DNA of 64,000 nucleotides from Rheinheimera nanhaiensis E407-8 (GCF_000296695.1 NZ_BAFK01000014.1:1-64000), one strand, 5' to 3'. Shown: positions 18,555 through 30,200, numbered from the stretch's first letter. The notes: a model not told the origin generated them from the letters alone. Numbers and translations are program-made.

Positions 18555-19273
18555 CTATTTAAGGTTACGGCTACCGTCCACAGGCTAATCTGGCGCACGC
18601 CGGCCCGGCGCAGCAGGCGGCAAAGCTCGTTGGCGGTAGCGCCGGTGGTCACCACATCATCCACCAGGGCGACACAAGCGGGTAATATTGTGCCGGCTTG
18701 CAGGGTAAACGCCTGGCGTAGGTTACGCTGGCGCTGCTTACGGTTTAATCCTACCTGCGCCGGCACACTGTTGTTGCGGCCAAAGGCATGCAACAACGGG
18801 ATATTTAACCTGGCGGCGGCGATTTCTGCCAGCAACTGGGCCTGATTAAAGCCACGCTGGCGCTGGCGGCGCGGGTGCATAGGCGCGTATAGCAGCGCCT
18901 GCGGTAGTGCCTGCCCGTCTTGTTGGTACTGCTGTAACATCAGGTCAAATTGCTGCAGTAACAGCTCGCCGGCGGCAGCATCGGCAGCAAACTTCCAGCG
19001 CTGTAGCCAATGGCGGTAAGGTTGCTGATAAAAGCCCACACTGAGCAACTGGTCAAAACGGGCTTTGCGCAGGCCGCGGCCAACTTGCGGTAACCACAAC
19101 AGGTTGTAATGACAACGCGGGTAAGGCAGCTGCGGCAGCGCTTGCTGGCACTCTGCACAGAGCTGGCGGTCAAAGCGCTGCACCGGTAAACTACACCACA
19201 GGCAACTGGCGGGCAGCACGCCGTGCCACAGTCGGGCAAACTGTCTGGCAAACGCAGTAAGCAAATTAATCAT
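18551..19273 (-). CDS. ComF family protein (GntX-like)
   Basis: A 240-residue ComF-family protein. The N-terminal zinc finger has C24, C27, C39 and C42 (CLWC...CAEC), and the C-terminal part is a phosphoribosyltransferase-type domain with the signature VALVDDVVTTGATANE. In transformable bacteria ComF helps process incoming single-stranded DNA; E. coli GntX is the local homologue next to bioH. It is divergent from bioH with only about 25 bases between starts. Confidence 0.94.
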   Translation of the reverse strand: MINLLTAFARQFARLWHGVLPASCLWCSLPVQRFDRQLCAECQQALPQLPYPRCHYNLLWLPQVGRGLRKARFDQLLSVGFYQQPYRHWLQRWKFAADAAAGELLLQQFDLMLQQYQQDGQALPQALLYAPMHPRRQRQRGFNQAQLLAEIAAARLNIPLLHAFGRNNSVPAQVGLNRKQRQRNLRQAFTLQAGTILPACVALVDDVVTTGATANELCRLLRRAGVRQISLWTVAVTLNS

Positions 19274-19298
19274 CCATTAAATTTACATTTTGATAACT

Positions 19299-20060
19299 AT
19301 GGCAGGGCAAATGACATCTGACAAACCCGGTGTGGTCTTACTGCATGGCTGGGGTGTAAACCAGGGCGTCTGGCAGGGCGTTCGCCAGGCACTGGCCGCT
19401 AAGGTGAAGCTGACAACACCGGATCTTCCCGGGTTTGGGCTGGCACAACATTATCCGCAGCCCTATAGCCTGGACGCTGTGGTAACACAGCTGTCAGAGC
19501 AGATCCCAACGGGCAGTTATGTGTGCGGCTGGTCACTGGGTGGCATGTTGGCCATCGCGCTGGCAAAGCGCTACCCGCAGAAGGTGGCAAAGCTTGGGCT
19601 GATTGGCGCCTCGCCCTGCTTTGTCGCGCAGAGCGACTGGCCGGGTATGCAGCTAAGTGTGCTGCAGCAGTTTGCCGGCGCACTGAGCCAGAATTTGCCG
19701 TTGACGGTAGAGCGGTTTTTGGCGATCCAGGCGCTGGGTAGCCGCAGCGCGCGTGACGACATTAAAACACTAAAACAGGCGATTATGGCCTATCCGATGC
19801 CACCACAAGATGCGATAGCCGGCGCCCTTGAACTGTTACACTGCGATTTACGCGCTGAATTTGCCGCGCTAAGCCAACCGGTTGCCGGTTTTTACGGCCG
19901 GCTTGATTCATTGGTGCCGGTGGCCGTGCTAACGCAGTTACAACAGCTGCAGCCCAAGGCCAGGTTCACGGTGGCAGAGCATGCCTCACATGCGCCTTTT
20001 ATTTCGCACCCGCAGCTGTTTATTAACTGGCTAAACAACTGGTTAGGCGAAGCGGGTTAA
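19299..20060 (+). CDS. bioH: Pimeloyl-[acyl-carrier protein] methyl ester esterase
   Basis: A 253-residue alpha/beta hydrolase that releases pimeloyl-ACP from its methyl ester to feed biotin synthesis. The catalytic triad is S79 (CGWSLGGML), D203 (GRLDSLVP) and H231 (SHAPFISHP), and the oxyanion-hole motif LLHGWGVNQGVW is intact. E. coli BioH has the same motifs and a divergent gntX neighbour. The start is uncertain: ATG 19299 is given, but ATG 19311 (with GGCAGGG just before it) or a TTG at 19290 are possible. No other bio gene is seen here. Confidence 0.92.
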   Translation: MAGQMTSDKPGVVLLHGWGVNQGVWQGVRQALAAKVKLTTPDLPGFGLAQHYPQPYSLDAVVTQLSEQIPTGSYVCGWSLGGMLAIALAKRYPQKVAKLGLIGASPCFVAQSDWPGMQLSVLQQFAGALSQNLPLTVERFLAIQALGSRSARDDIKTLKQAIMAYPMPPQDAIAGALELLHCDLRAEFAALSQPVAGFYGRLDSLVPVAVLTQLQQLQPKARFTVAEHASHAPFISHPQLFINWLNNWLGEAG

Positions 20061-20117
20061 AACGCCCCTCAGCTTACAACCAAATAGCCTAAGGGCAGGC
20101 TTCCCTTTTATGCTGGC

Positions 20118-20136
20118 CTGGTTAATAATTAACCAG
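20118..20136. repeat. Perfect 9-base palindrome upstream of a small gene
   Basis: CTGGTTAAT-A-ATTAACCAG is a perfect inverted repeat with a single central base, 29 bases upstream of the TTG at 20165. There is no T-tract, so a terminator for bioH is unlikely; an operator for a dimeric regulator is more plausible. The binding protein is unknown. Confidence 0.5.
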
Positions 20137-20164
20137 TATTTGCTAAAGTCGCACGAGGTGTATC

Positions 20165-20461
20165 TTGGACATTCAATCAGCATTTTATTCTGGCATGCAG
20201 GGCTTTAGCCGCGCCAGCGAGGGTGTCACTCAGGCCACTTTGGAGATTAACCGCCAAACCCGGCCGCAAAATGACACTGAGCAAGCAGTAGCGCAAAGGC
20301 CTGATGCTGCAGCGCCTGACACTGTCACTAATACCCAGGCACCATCGCTGACGACTAGCCTGGTGCAATTAGGGCAGGAGGAGCGTAATGCGCAGGCGAA
20401 TGTACGCAGCATCCAAACTGCCGATCAGGTGCTGGGCAGTGTGATTGATATCCGGGTATAG
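20165..20461 (+). CDS. Small protein with flagellar-rod-like C-terminal helix
   Basis: A 98-residue protein, TTG start with a GAGGTG ribosome site at good spacing. It has two amphipathic ends and a Pro/Thr/Ala-rich middle. The C-terminal AQANVRSIQTADQVLGSVID resembles the C-terminal helix of flagellar rod and hook proteins (N-x-x-x-x-x-T-A-D-x-x-L-G-x-x-x-D), and the N-terminal MDIQSAFYSGMQGFSRASEG resembles their N-terminal helix. The long middle domain of a true rod or hook protein is missing. It directly precedes the SprA-related gene (5 bases), so the two are likely co-transcribed. No flagellar operon is near; actual assembly into a flagellum is unproven. Confidence 0.7.
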   Translation: MDIQSAFYSGMQGFSRASEGVTQATLEINRQTRPQNDTEQAVAQRPDAAAPDTVTNTQAPSLTTSLVQLGQEERNAQANVRSIQTADQVLGSVIDIRV

Positions 20462-20466
20462 CGCTG

Positions 20467-21468
20467 ATGCTGGTATCACATTATCCTAACGTCAGTATTA
20501 ATACCGCTAATCCGCCGACCGAAATGGCGCGGCGCGATGCTGTACGTCGGGATTTGTTTGTACCTATCACAGAGTCTGAAAAAGCCAGCCCGGATAAACC
20601 GGCGGTTAGCGACGAGCGCAGCCGCGCAGCGAATAGCCAGCCGGCCGTCACCTTATATGATGCGAAGGGTAAAGAAACCGAAACGCAGCAGGCGATAGAA
20701 GGGCGTGGTGAGCGCCAGGGTAACGAGCAGAGTAACGACGCTGAAGGTCAGCGTGAGCAAAGCTCGCAACAAGATAAGCAACAAGCGGCTGAACAGCAGC
20801 AGGCGAAGCGGCAGCAAGCTGAGCAAGAAAAAGTTGAGCAGCAAGAGCAGCAGCAAATCCAACAGCTGGAAAGCCGCGATCAGGAAGTGAAAGCGCACGA
20901 GCAGGCGCATGCTGCTGTTGGCGGCCGTTATGCCGGCGCGCCCAGTTATTCCTACGAGCTGGGGCCGGATGGTAAGCAATATGCGGTGGGTGGTGAGGTA
21001 CAAATAGATATCTCGCCAATACCGGGCGATCCGCAGGCCACGGTACAAAAAATGCAGCAAGTACGTGCCGCCGCGCTGGCGCCGGCCGAACCTTCAGCGG
21101 CAGACCGGCGTATTGCCGCCGAAGCCATGCAGCGGCAAATACAAGCGCAAGCAGAATTGGTGCAGCAAACCTCTGCTGGCGTTAGTAACAACCAGGCTGA
21201 ACCAGCACAGTCAGTGCAGCAAGACAGCAACAGTAACGCCGACGTCAGAGTGAATGGCGGGCCGGCTAGCGGCCAAATTTTCTACGGCCCGCAGGTGCAA
21301 ACCGACATTAGCTACAAGGTAAATGACGATGCCGGCGGCGCTATCGTCTTCCCGCAGCGCGACACTCTGGCTGTTACCGCCCAGATGGCGCTGCGGCGCA
21401 GTGTGATTGCCGGTTTTTACCAGCGCGCCACCGAGCCGCAGATTAAACAGTCATTACAACAAGCCTGA
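20467..21468 (+). CDS. SprA-related putative metalloprotease
   Basis: A 333-residue protein. The N-terminal ~100 residues are low-complexity and polar, followed by a Gln/Glu/Lys-rich coiled coil (about 100-140). Then comes the SprA-related core with the zinc-protease motif H144-E-Q-A-H148 in VKAHEQAHAAVGG, and GAPSYSYELGPDGKQYAVGGEV with ISPIPGDPQATVQKMQQVRAAALAP, which are typical of the family often annotated as putative metalloprotease CJM1_0395. Proteolytic activity is predicted only from HExxH. There is no signal peptide. It ends on a strong terminator and is probably in one unit with the small rod-like gene. Confidence 0.85.
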   Translation: MLVSHYPNVSINTANPPTEMARRDAVRRDLFVPITESEKASPDKPAVSDERSRAANSQPAVTLYDAKGKETETQQAIEGRGERQGNEQSNDAEGQREQSSQQDKQQAAEQQQAKRQQAEQEKVEQQEQQQIQQLESRDQEVKAHEQAHAAVGGRYAGAPSYSYELGPDGKQYAVGGEVQIDISPIPGDPQATVQKMQQVRAAALAPAEPSAADRRIAAEAMQRQIQAQAELVQQTSAGVSNNQAEPAQSVQQDSNSNADVRVNGGPASGQIFYGPQVQTDISYKVNDDAGGAIVFPQRDTLAVTAQMALRRSVIAGFYQRATEPQIKQSLQQA

Positions 21469-21491
21469 CGCCAGCCACGCTGGCGTTTTTT
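21468..21491 (+). terminator. Rho-independent terminator after the SprA-related gene
   Basis: A perfect 8-base stem ACGCCAGC (21468-21475) / GCTGGCGT (21479-21486) with loop CAC and five further T's. It starts within the TGA stop. It closes the plus-strand unit just before the convergent tex stop. Confidence 0.9.
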
Positions 21492-21497
21492 ACACTG

Positions 21498-23798
21498 CTA
21501 TTTTTTCAGTTTGGCAAAGGCCTCAGCAAAGGCATTGCCCATAGCCGCATTGTTTTCTACTACTTTGGCCGGGCGGGCGGCTTTGTTATTGTTGTTGCGA
21601 CCGGCATTTTTGTCGGCGGCTTTGGCGCTGGGTTGCTCGTCCATCCGCATGGTCAGTGCAATACGCTTACGCTCGATGTCCACTTCCAGCACTTTTACTT
21701 TCACCACATCACCGGCTTTGACCACCTGATGCGGATCGCTGACAAACTTATCGGTTAACGACGAGATATGCACCAAACCATCCTGATGCACGCCAATGTC
21801 GACAAAGGCACCAAAGTTGGTCACATTGGTGACCACGCCTTCTAACAGCATGCCGGCAGTGAGATCTTTTAACGTTTCCACACCGTCTTTAAAGCTGGCG
21901 GTTTTAAACTCCGGCCGCGGGTCACGCCCAGGTTTATCCAGCTCTTTTAAGATGTCGGTAATAGTCGGTACACCAAAGTGCGCATCGGCAAAGGCTTTTG
22001 CATCCACCGTTTTTAAAAAGCTACTGTTACCGATAATTTGCTCGACACTTTTTTGATGCGCCGCGAGGATCTTTTCTAGCAGCGGGTAGGCTTCAGGGTG
22101 CACGGCCGAGGCATCCAGTGGGTTGCTGCCGTTGTTAATGCGTAAGAAACCGGCCGCCTGCTCAAAGGCTTTTGGCCCCAAACGTGGCACTTTTAACAGC
22201 TCTTTGCGCTCGTTAAAGCGGCCATGGGTGTCGCGGTGAAACACGATATTTTGCGCCAGGGTTTTATTAAGCCCGGCCACCCGCGCCAGCAGTGGCACTG
22301 AGGCGGTGTTCAAGTCAACACCAACGGCGTTTACACAGTCCTCTACCACGCCATCAAGCGACTTGGTCAGCAGGCTTTGGTTAACATCATGCTGGTACTG
22401 GCCCACGCCAATGGCTTTGGGTTCAATTTTCACCAACTCGGCCAGCGGGTCCTGCAAACGGCGGCCGATAGACACAGCGCCACGCAGCGATACATCCAGT
22501 TCCGGAAACTCCTGTGCCGCCAGTTCAGAGGCGGAATACACCGACGCACCGGCTTCCGATACCATCACTTTTTGGATGTTCAACCCTGTTACCGCTGTAA
22601 TCACTTCAGCGGCCAATTTATCAGTTTCGCGTGAGGCGGTGCCATTGCCTACCGCAATCAGCTCAACTTTATATTGTTGGCACAAGGCCGCCAGGCTGCG
22701 TACTGACTTATCCCACATATTTTGCGGTGCATGCGGAAAAATGGTGGTGTGGTTTAGCAGTTTACCGGTTTCATCAATTACGGTGACTTTCACACCGGTG
22801 CGCAGGCCCGGGTCCAGTGCCAGCGTGGTACGCATACCGGCCGGCGCGGCCATCAGTAAGTCTTTTAAATTGCGGGCGAATACTTTTATCGCCTCTTCTT
22901 CGGCTTTTTCACGCAGCTCGCCCAATAAGTCATTTTCCAGGCTCAGGTGCAGTTTGACCTTCCAGGTCCACTGCACTGCCGTGCGCAAAAACGCATCTGC
23001 CGCACGGCCTGCATCTTTAATATTAAAGTGGCTGGCAATCATCTGTTCGCACAAGCTATGGGCGGTGTCTTCATTGGCATCCGGCACCAGTTGCAGCTGC
23101 AATATACCTTCGTTGCGGCCGCGCAACATGGCCAGCGCCCGGTGCGACGGTGTGGTTTTCCAGCTTTCGCTGTGGGCAAAATAATCGCGGAATTTCGCGC
23201 CTTCCTGCTCTTTGCCGGCCACCACTGTGCTTTTTACCACGGCATGCTGGGCCAAGTGCTGGCGCAAGCGGGCCAACAGGTTAGCATCCTCAGCAAAGCG
23301 CTCCATTAAAATATATTTGGCGCCATCAAGTACTGCTTTTTCATCGGTAAAGCCGGCATCGGCATTGATATAGGCGGCTGCTTCGGTTAGCGGGTTTAGC
23401 GCCGGGTTTTGCAGCAGCGCATCGGCCAGCGGCTGTATGCCAGCTTCAATCGCAATTTGGCCTTTGGTGCGGCGTTTGGCTTTGTAGGGCAGGTATAAAT
23501 CTTCTAAGCGGGTTTTATTATCGGCTGCCAGAATGTCACTTTTCAGCTCGGGTGTTAACTTACCCTGCTCGTCAATGGTTTTTAATATCACCTGACGGCG
23601 CTCTTCCAGCTCGCGCAGATACGTCAAGCGCTGCTCTAAATGCCTAAGCTGGGTGTCGTCTAAGCCGCCGGTCACTTCTTTACGGTAACGGGCAATAAAA
23701 GGCACGGTAGCGCCTTCTTCCAGCAAGGCGATAGTTGCTAACACCTGCTCGGGCCGGGCAGCAATTTCGGTGGCGATTTGTTTCACAATAATAGACAT
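21498..23798 (-). CDS. tex: Tex family RNA-binding transcription accessory protein
   Basis: A 766-residue Tex protein. N-terminal helical Tex domain ([11 protein letters not shown]-like start, [24 protein letters not shown]), a YqgF/RNase H-like domain ([17 protein letters not shown]), tandem helix-hairpin-helix elements ([34 protein letters not shown]) and a C-terminal S1 domain ([31 protein letters not shown]), followed by a basic tail. E. coli YhgF is the homologue. It binds nucleic acid and is linked to toxin expression and transcription in several species. A 292-codon plus-strand open frame at 22306-23184 is its shadow. Confidence 0.97.
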   Translation of the reverse strand: MSIIVKQIATEIAARPEQVLATIALLEEGATVPFIARYRKEVTGGLDDTQLRHLEQRLTYLRELEERRQVILKTIDEQGKLTPELKSDILAADNKTRLEDLYLPYKAKRRTKGQIAIEAGIQPLADALLQNPALNPLTEAAAYINADAGFTDEKAVLDGAKYILMERFAEDANLLARLRQHLAQHAVVKSTVVAGKEQEGAKFRDYFAHSESWKTTPSHRALAMLRGRNEGILQLQLVPDANEDTAHSLCEQMIASHFNIKDAGRAADAFLRTAVQWTWKVKLHLSLENDLLGELREKAEEEAIKVFARNLKDLLMAAPAGMRTTLALDPGLRTGVKVTVIDETGKLLNHTTIFPHAPQNMWDKSVRSLAALCQQYKVELIAVGNGTASRETDKLAAEVITAVTGLNIQKVMVSEAGASVYSASELAAQEFPELDVSLRGAVSIGRRLQDPLAELVKIEPKAIGVGQYQHDVNQSLLTKSLDGVVEDCVNAVGVDLNTASVPLLARVAGLNKTLAQNIVFHRDTHGRFNERKELLKVPRLGPKAFEQAAGFLRINNGSNPLDASAVHPEAYPLLEKILAAHQKSVEQIIGNSSFLKTVDAKAFADAHFGVPTITDILKELDKPGRDPRPEFKTASFKDGVETLKDLTAGMLLEGVVTNVTNFGAFVDIGVHQDGLVHISSLTDKFVSDPHQVVKAGDVVKVKVLEVDIERKRIALTMRMDEQPSAKAADKNAGRNNNNKAARPAKVVENNAAMGNAFAEAFAKLKK

Positions 23799-24189
23799 AA
23801 AAAGAAAAGTTCCTGCTATAAAAAATACCCGTCGGCTATTAACCCGCAGAGTAAAAAACTTCGACAGACTGATTGTCCCCTGTACGTGAAAAAAAATCCA
23901 ATCTGCTTCTTAACTATTTGCGGTTGGCAAAAAGGGCATTTACATGATTTTTAAACCGACAAGTGCGGCATTCAGGTTTATACACCTGATATGTAAACAA
24001 AATTTAATTTTTCTTTGCAGCAATTGTCATTTCATCTGCAAAAATATTATTTCCTTCATCGTTATGGTTAGTCTGTGTATTTCTCTGTGAATTAAATGTA
24101 GACATCTGTGTATAACTAAGAATAAAATCTGCACTTTTGTATGTGCTGTAACAACAAGCGTCGTATTGTTTTACTTGGTGGAAATAAAA
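23799..24189. promoter_or_regulatory. AT-rich spacer carrying tex and giant-gene promoters
   Basis: A 391-base spacer without genes, visibly richer in A and T than its surroundings, especially 23,880-24,130. It should hold the divergent promoters of tex and of the giant gene. An imperfect inverted repeat GTTTA (23976-23980) / TAAAC (23994-23998) may be an operator. A TATAAC-like -10 box is present in GTGTATAACTAAG near 24110 but I see no good -35 partner. GGTGGA near 24177 is the likely ribosome site for the ATG at 24190. Confidence 0.45.
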
Positions 24190-24261
24190 ATGCTGAGATG
24201 GGTCAAAGGATTGCCGCTTTCGCTTGCGAGTGTTTACTTCGTTACAGCTCAGTGTTTAGCG
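24190..24261 (+). other. Signal peptide of the giant protein
   Basis: Basic n-region (MLRWVKG), hydrophobic core (LPLSLASVYFVTA), and a cleavage site after QCLA near residue 24. The Cys is preceded by Gln, so it is not a lipobox; signal peptidase I is expected. Confidence 0.8.
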
Positions 24262-27200
24262 TCTTCATTGATGGATATTCGCGCAGACAGGCCATTGTCT
24301 GATGATGCTGACTGGCAATTTACTTTTTCGGTAACTGATTGTCCGGCTATTGCAGAAGTGCAACTGGTTACCCAACCCACAGTGACGTTACAGCCAGTGC
24401 ATGAAGATGTTGCCGGACTGCGTTGTGCTTACCGCTTTAGCTGGCCGAATGCAAATAACCAGCCCACGGTAAATGTGATATGGAAAGATGGCACTTCACA
24501 ACACTACAGTGAACAATTCAGCGCTGAAACCAATAGCCCCCGCCTGCAGATCGTGCAGGTAGCAATAGAAAACGAAGCCTCGCAGCAACTGGTTGTCCGG
24601 TTAACGGCAGAAGATGATAGTGACATCGCTTATGTTGCCGTAGACGTTGCCGGTATTACCGCGTCGTCGCTACGCCAGGCCGGCGGTGTACTTGGGGTGG
24701 CGAAAAGCAGCGCTTTTGCCTCCAGCCAGGGTGTACAACGTTTATACCCTCAGGCCAACCAACAGCAGGAATTTGAGATCCGCCTGCCGTTGTCTGCCAG
24801 CCTCAGCGCAGAACAAATCGCCCGTGATGGTTTAGTGCTAATAGATGCCTATGCGATGGACGCCTTCGGCAACAGAGCCGCTGTGTCTTCAATTGAATAT
24901 ACCGGTGATCAGGTAAGCGAAACGCCACTGAGCTGGCGTATTTTCCCCGAGCAGCTAGTGATTAATGATGTGCTGCAATCAATGACGTTGCTGCCATACA
25001 TTAACTATGAGTTTCGTGGTGAAACGCTGACAGGTGGTGCCGGTGTAGGTGTCAGTTACAGCTCGTCACTGCCGGACAAAGTGAAGGTAACTGCTGACGG
25101 TGTGGTCTATGTCAGCTCCGATGTCGGCAACGTCCAGGCAGATATCACCGTACAATATTACGGCCTGCCGGCACTGACTGTGCCGGTAACGGTCGATCTG
25201 ACCAAGCGGCTGTTAGGTCTGAAGTTTGATACCGGCAGTGAGGGCGTTGCCCTGGCCAGTTTGAATAAGGCCTACACTTTACCACCCCTACTGGCATTGT
25301 TTGATGATGGCACTACGGCGGCGTTGGGTGATCGGTACCCGGTAACATTGTCGCTGCCGCAAACAGCGCAGGGGTTACTGAAACTGCATGCTGACAGCCT
25401 GACTGCGCTACAACCGGTCAGTAGCGGTGCGCCTTTTGTGCTCAGCGCTGAGCTGGCGGCTAACCCGCAAATTCGTGGTGAAGTTGCCGTTTCTGCCCGT
25501 GATGCCATACCGCAATTGCAGCTTAAGGTGCCTGCCAAGGTTGAAGTGGATAGCCGCTTGGTACCTGAGATAACGGCAGTGGATGATGTTGCCATACACA
25601 AAGTGGAAGTGTTTTTAAATGATCTGTCAATTGCGCAGCTGTATCAAGCTCCGTATCAGGTAACGATACCGGTATCGCAAGACATGCTGGGGCAAAGCCT
25701 TAAGTTCTCTGCTATCGCTACCGACAGTGCCGGCCAGCGCTCAGTGATGGCGCGGGCAGAGACGCAGGTAGTGCTGCCGGAAACTACGCCAATACCAAGC
25801 TATGAGTTTGAGTTCCCAACCGAGAATCAACGGTTGGTAGAGCAGTCGCCGATGCGTTATCAGCTGGCGATACCACTGGGGCCCATCCGCACTGCAGACG
25901 TTAACACCGGCATAGTCCGGGTTGAGTATTTTATGGATGGCAATAAAGTGGGTGAAGCGGCCCGGCCAACCTTTGTTATTCGCGAGGTGGTAACAGGTCC
26001 GGGCAAAACCGCAGACCACATGTTCCAGTTATGGCAATTGGACGATCAGGTACCGTTGTCGTCGTTACAGCTGACTTCCAGGGCGGTATTTGCCCGTATT
26101 CATATGAGTAACAACCAGGGCGACAGTGCAGCACGGTTGATCCGCATTCAGCAAAATCAGCCACCGACACTAGTGTTGCAAACGCCACAGCAAGACCAGG
26201 ACGTAGTGGCAGGTCAGCCGGTGAACGTCGTGCTAACCGTCAGTGATGATACCCTGTTGGCGGGTACGCAGATCAGTGCCCGTTTTAATAATCGCGAGGT
26301 TTTTACCAAGCGCATTCAGGACCCCTCTGCAATTGAACAGTCAGCTACCAGCATAGCGGCACAGCAAGTCAGTTTTGCACTGAACATCCCACTTGAGTTA
26401 TTGGGCTCGGTACAGCCGCTGCAGCTGATCGCAACAGATTTTCATGGCCGGGAGACACAGACAGAGCCAGTGCGGTTAAAAATTAAAACGGACCAACCGC
26501 CCACTGCGGCCATCACCCAGCCGGTGGCGGGTAGTAGCTGGGTGGCCGGCTTGCCGATTGAAATTATGGCCGCGGCAGCAGATGACATCGCAGTAAAATC
26601 GGTGGAATTCTATGTTAATGGTCAAAAGCAAGGCACGGCAGTGGTACCGCCCTATCGTTATGTCTACCAGAGCCCGCAATTACAAGGCAGTGCACAACCT
26701 CTACGTTTACATGTGGTTGCTACAGACAGCGCCGGTCAGCGGGCTCAAAGCCAAACGGTTGACATTACGCTGAGCCAGGATGAGCAGCCACCCGTCACGC
26801 AGTTTGTCTCTCCGGCGGTGAACCGGCGTCAGGGTGAAGTGGCGGTGTCTGAAGTTATTGAAGGTAAGCAGATTGCGCTAAAGGTATCAGGTTATGACAA
26901 TGTCGGCGCCGTGGGCTATCAGCTCAATGGCTTACGCAAACAGGGCAACCGCTTTGTGTTGACCGGCAATATCGCCGATGTGGTATCGGCTCAGGATGTG
27001 GCGTTGCAGCAAATCCCAGGTGGCAGCAATGCCTTTTCTGTGTTGCTGCTGACTGAAGTACCGGCTTATAGTCATCAGCAGCAAGGGCCGGATCACTATG
27101 ACGTCCGCGTCAGAGTCTGGGATCAGCGTGGCAATGAAAGCCAGGATCTGCGCCGTATTGCAGTGATTGCGGATACCGCACCGGAAGTGACCGAATTAAG

Positions 27201-30200
27201 TAGCAGCCGTCAGCAACTGACGGCTGCTGAGCAATTGACGTTTTCAGTATTTGCCGTTGACGATATCGCAGTGTCTGCGCTGGCATTGAGGCTGTTAAGT
27301 GCTGATGGCACCGTGTTATGGCAGGCTGAGCAAAATGCTGACAGTGGTTTGGTAGCGGCTAATCGCAGCCTGGCGCAGTTCAGTGTCGACTTTAGTACGC
27401 TGGCGCTGGCAAATGTTCAGCAAACCCTGACGGTTGAAGCCACCGCAACTGACAGTGCCGGCCAGACATCTGCTGCGCGTACTATGCCGCTGACGCTCAA
27501 TGCGGATAACGACGCGCCACTTAGCAGCATTAATAGTCCGGTGCCCGGCACGGTGTTAACAGCAGAACAGCCAATCAATATCCAATGGGCGGTCAAAGAT
27601 CTCAGCCCGATCAGCAAAGCCTCGCTCAGCGTTAACGGTGTAGTACAGAAAACCCTGACCGGCCAGGCTAACAATTTTACCGAGACCACCAACTATAGCG
27701 TGGGCAAGGTGGAGCAGCTAACACTGACGCTGCATGCTGAAGATAAATTTGGCAACCGCAGTGAGCGGCAGTGGCAATACGCTGTAATGGCCGCCAGCGC
27801 GCCTGAAGTGAGTATTCTGGCGCCGGCATCTGGCACAGCGCTGATGGAGGGGGAAGCCTTTGCTGTTAGCGTCAGCGCCGCTGACCAGGGCTATGTAAAA
27901 CAACTGACCGTGCAACTGTTGGCTGATCAGCAGCCGTTGCTGACAAAAACGTTGCACAATACGCCTAACCCGTCTGATGCCGGCAAAAAAATTAGCCGTT
28001 TTGATATGGACCTGCGTTTGCCGCATGTACCAGATGGTACAGCTTTAACGCTAAAAGCAACGGCAACCAATAACTTTGGCGTCAGCAGCAGTGATATTGC
28101 TGAGCTAACGGCGTTAAACGATACCACTGCACCGGATATCGTACTGCAGGCACCGACAGAGGCGCAGGTTTTACTGCAGGGTGAGACATTCAGCGTTCAG
28201 GCGACAGCCAGCGATGATGTCTATGTGCGTGACGTCCGCCCGGTACTGGTAGATGCCGATGGCCAATATACAGCTATCGCCTGGCGTGGGCTGAGTCAGA
28301 AACGCAGCGTGCGCAAGGTTACTGTGCCTAATCCGGTTACTATCGGCACTACCATAGTGCGCGAGATAGCGGTGCTGGAAGTAAAAGGTGAGCTGGAGAT
28401 CCCGCCAGCGTTGTGGGGAGCTGAAGACCGCCAATATCGCTTTATGCTGATTGCCGATGATGAGGGAATCAACAGCACGGAATCAGCGGCTATTGATGTC
28501 AGTTTACTGGCCGACCGCCAGGCACCGCAAATTCAGCTGCAGTCGCCGTTGGGTAATCAGGTAGAGCAGCAAAAGGTAGAAATTAAGGTAGATATCAGCG
28601 ACAACCTGGCGGTGGCCGGTTACCGCATTTACTGGCCGGGGCAGCCAGAGCAGCCACTGGCTGCGGCTGACGGTTTGAGCCTGCCGACGGTTAGTGTGCG
28701 GCCGGAAAATAACGAATCTGCGCTAATGCTTGATCTGGCCGACTTTGCGCCAATTCCGCAACAAGGCAAAGCTATCCGGCTGGAAATAGAAGCCTGGGAT
28801 ATTAACAACAACCGCAGCAGCAAAACGCTGAGCTTTACCATTGTGCCGGATCAACCTGCCCGCATCAGCCTGCAACGTGCAGTGCCGGTGCAGCCCGTGC
28901 GCGGTGGCTACAGCTATTATCAGTTATTACTCGAAGACGATTATGCCAGCGACCAGCAGCCGGTGTTCGGTGCAGCATTACTGACCTCGTTGTCAGGTAT
29001 TGGCCAGCAGCGTAGTGTCACAGCCGACAAGGTGCAGCAAAATAATCAAGCGAACCTGAGTTTTAATGTTAGTTACCCGGAAGCAGACAACAACTGGCAG
29101 TTGCTGAGCAACGACAAGCGGTTGCTCAGTGCCGATGCACAGCGACTAAACGCGCAACCGGCCGAACTGGCCAGTTTGACGCTGGGCAGTACCTTGCGGT
29201 TGCAACAGGCTGGCGACTGGCAATTTGTACTGCGTTGGCTTAACCGCAGCCAGTGTCCGGCTATGTGGCAGGAACACCGGGTCAGTGCTGCCACGGGTGT
29301 GCAACTACAACAAGTATTAAGCGCCGACACCGCTGAAGCAATACTAAGTATCGAGTCGCTGGCCGGTGTGCCCCACCCGCAGCTGCAAAAACTGCATTTG
29401 TCGCTGAACAATCAGCAGACGGTCGACAGTGTTGTCGATGGTGTCAGCCTGCAACCTGTAAGTCGCCGCCCTGTGCGGCTGGGCATAGAGCTGGCAGATA
29501 ATCTGTCTGCCAGTGGCAGCGCTTTTATCGCTTTCAGTGCTTTGCACAAATTTAACGGCGAGCACAACAATACGGTGTATCAGGTTATTAATGAACTGGT
29601 GCCATTAACTGCTCTTGCACAGCACTTGCAGTTATTTGCCGTGGCGCTGGATCGCAATCTGGACAGCGTAACGTTACAAGCCCCATTACTGGATACCCCT
29701 CTGGCGGTGGACACTGAGGTGCCAGAGCTGCAAATCAGCCAGCCGGGGCTGGAATCTGTGGTTATTGCCGGGCAAAAATTAACGCTGCAGGCCTTAGTTG
29801 GCGACAATGCGCAGCACCTGGCAAGCTTAGAATTGCAAATAAACGACGAGCTGGTATCGCAACATGGCGTAGGGTTATTCAGTGAACGGCAACAGCAGAA
29901 AGTACAGTTGCCAGCCACGCTGGCCGCGGGCAGTGAGTTGTCATTACTGCTAACGGCCACTGACCGCATGGGGCATCAGAGTCAGCAGCAGCTGTTGCTG
30001 CCCGTGCTGGAGAATTTGCCACCCGAACTGGCGTTAAAACAGTTTAGTGCCCATCGTGACATTATTGACCGCGCCCGGCTGGAATATGCTGAATTTTGGG
30101 TGCGTTCCGGTGCCGACTTTAACATGACATTTCAGTTGCAGGATGATACCGGCCTGCAGCACTTCGTTATTGACCGTTTGCTGGCCGATGGCGGCCGGGT

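Noticed and set aside
20653-21060. Minus-strand Leu-rich open frames
   Set aside because: Mirror image of the Gln/Glu-rich coiled coil of the SprA-related gene; not a real membrane protein.
22306-23184. 292-codon plus-strand open frame
   Set aside because: It is antisense to tex, has Ser/Cys-rich shadow composition and no ribosome site.
24166-24189. Earlier TTG start for the giant gene
   Set aside because: It adds MFYLVEIK in front of the signal peptide and has no ribosome site; ATG 24190 has GGTGGA at good spacing.
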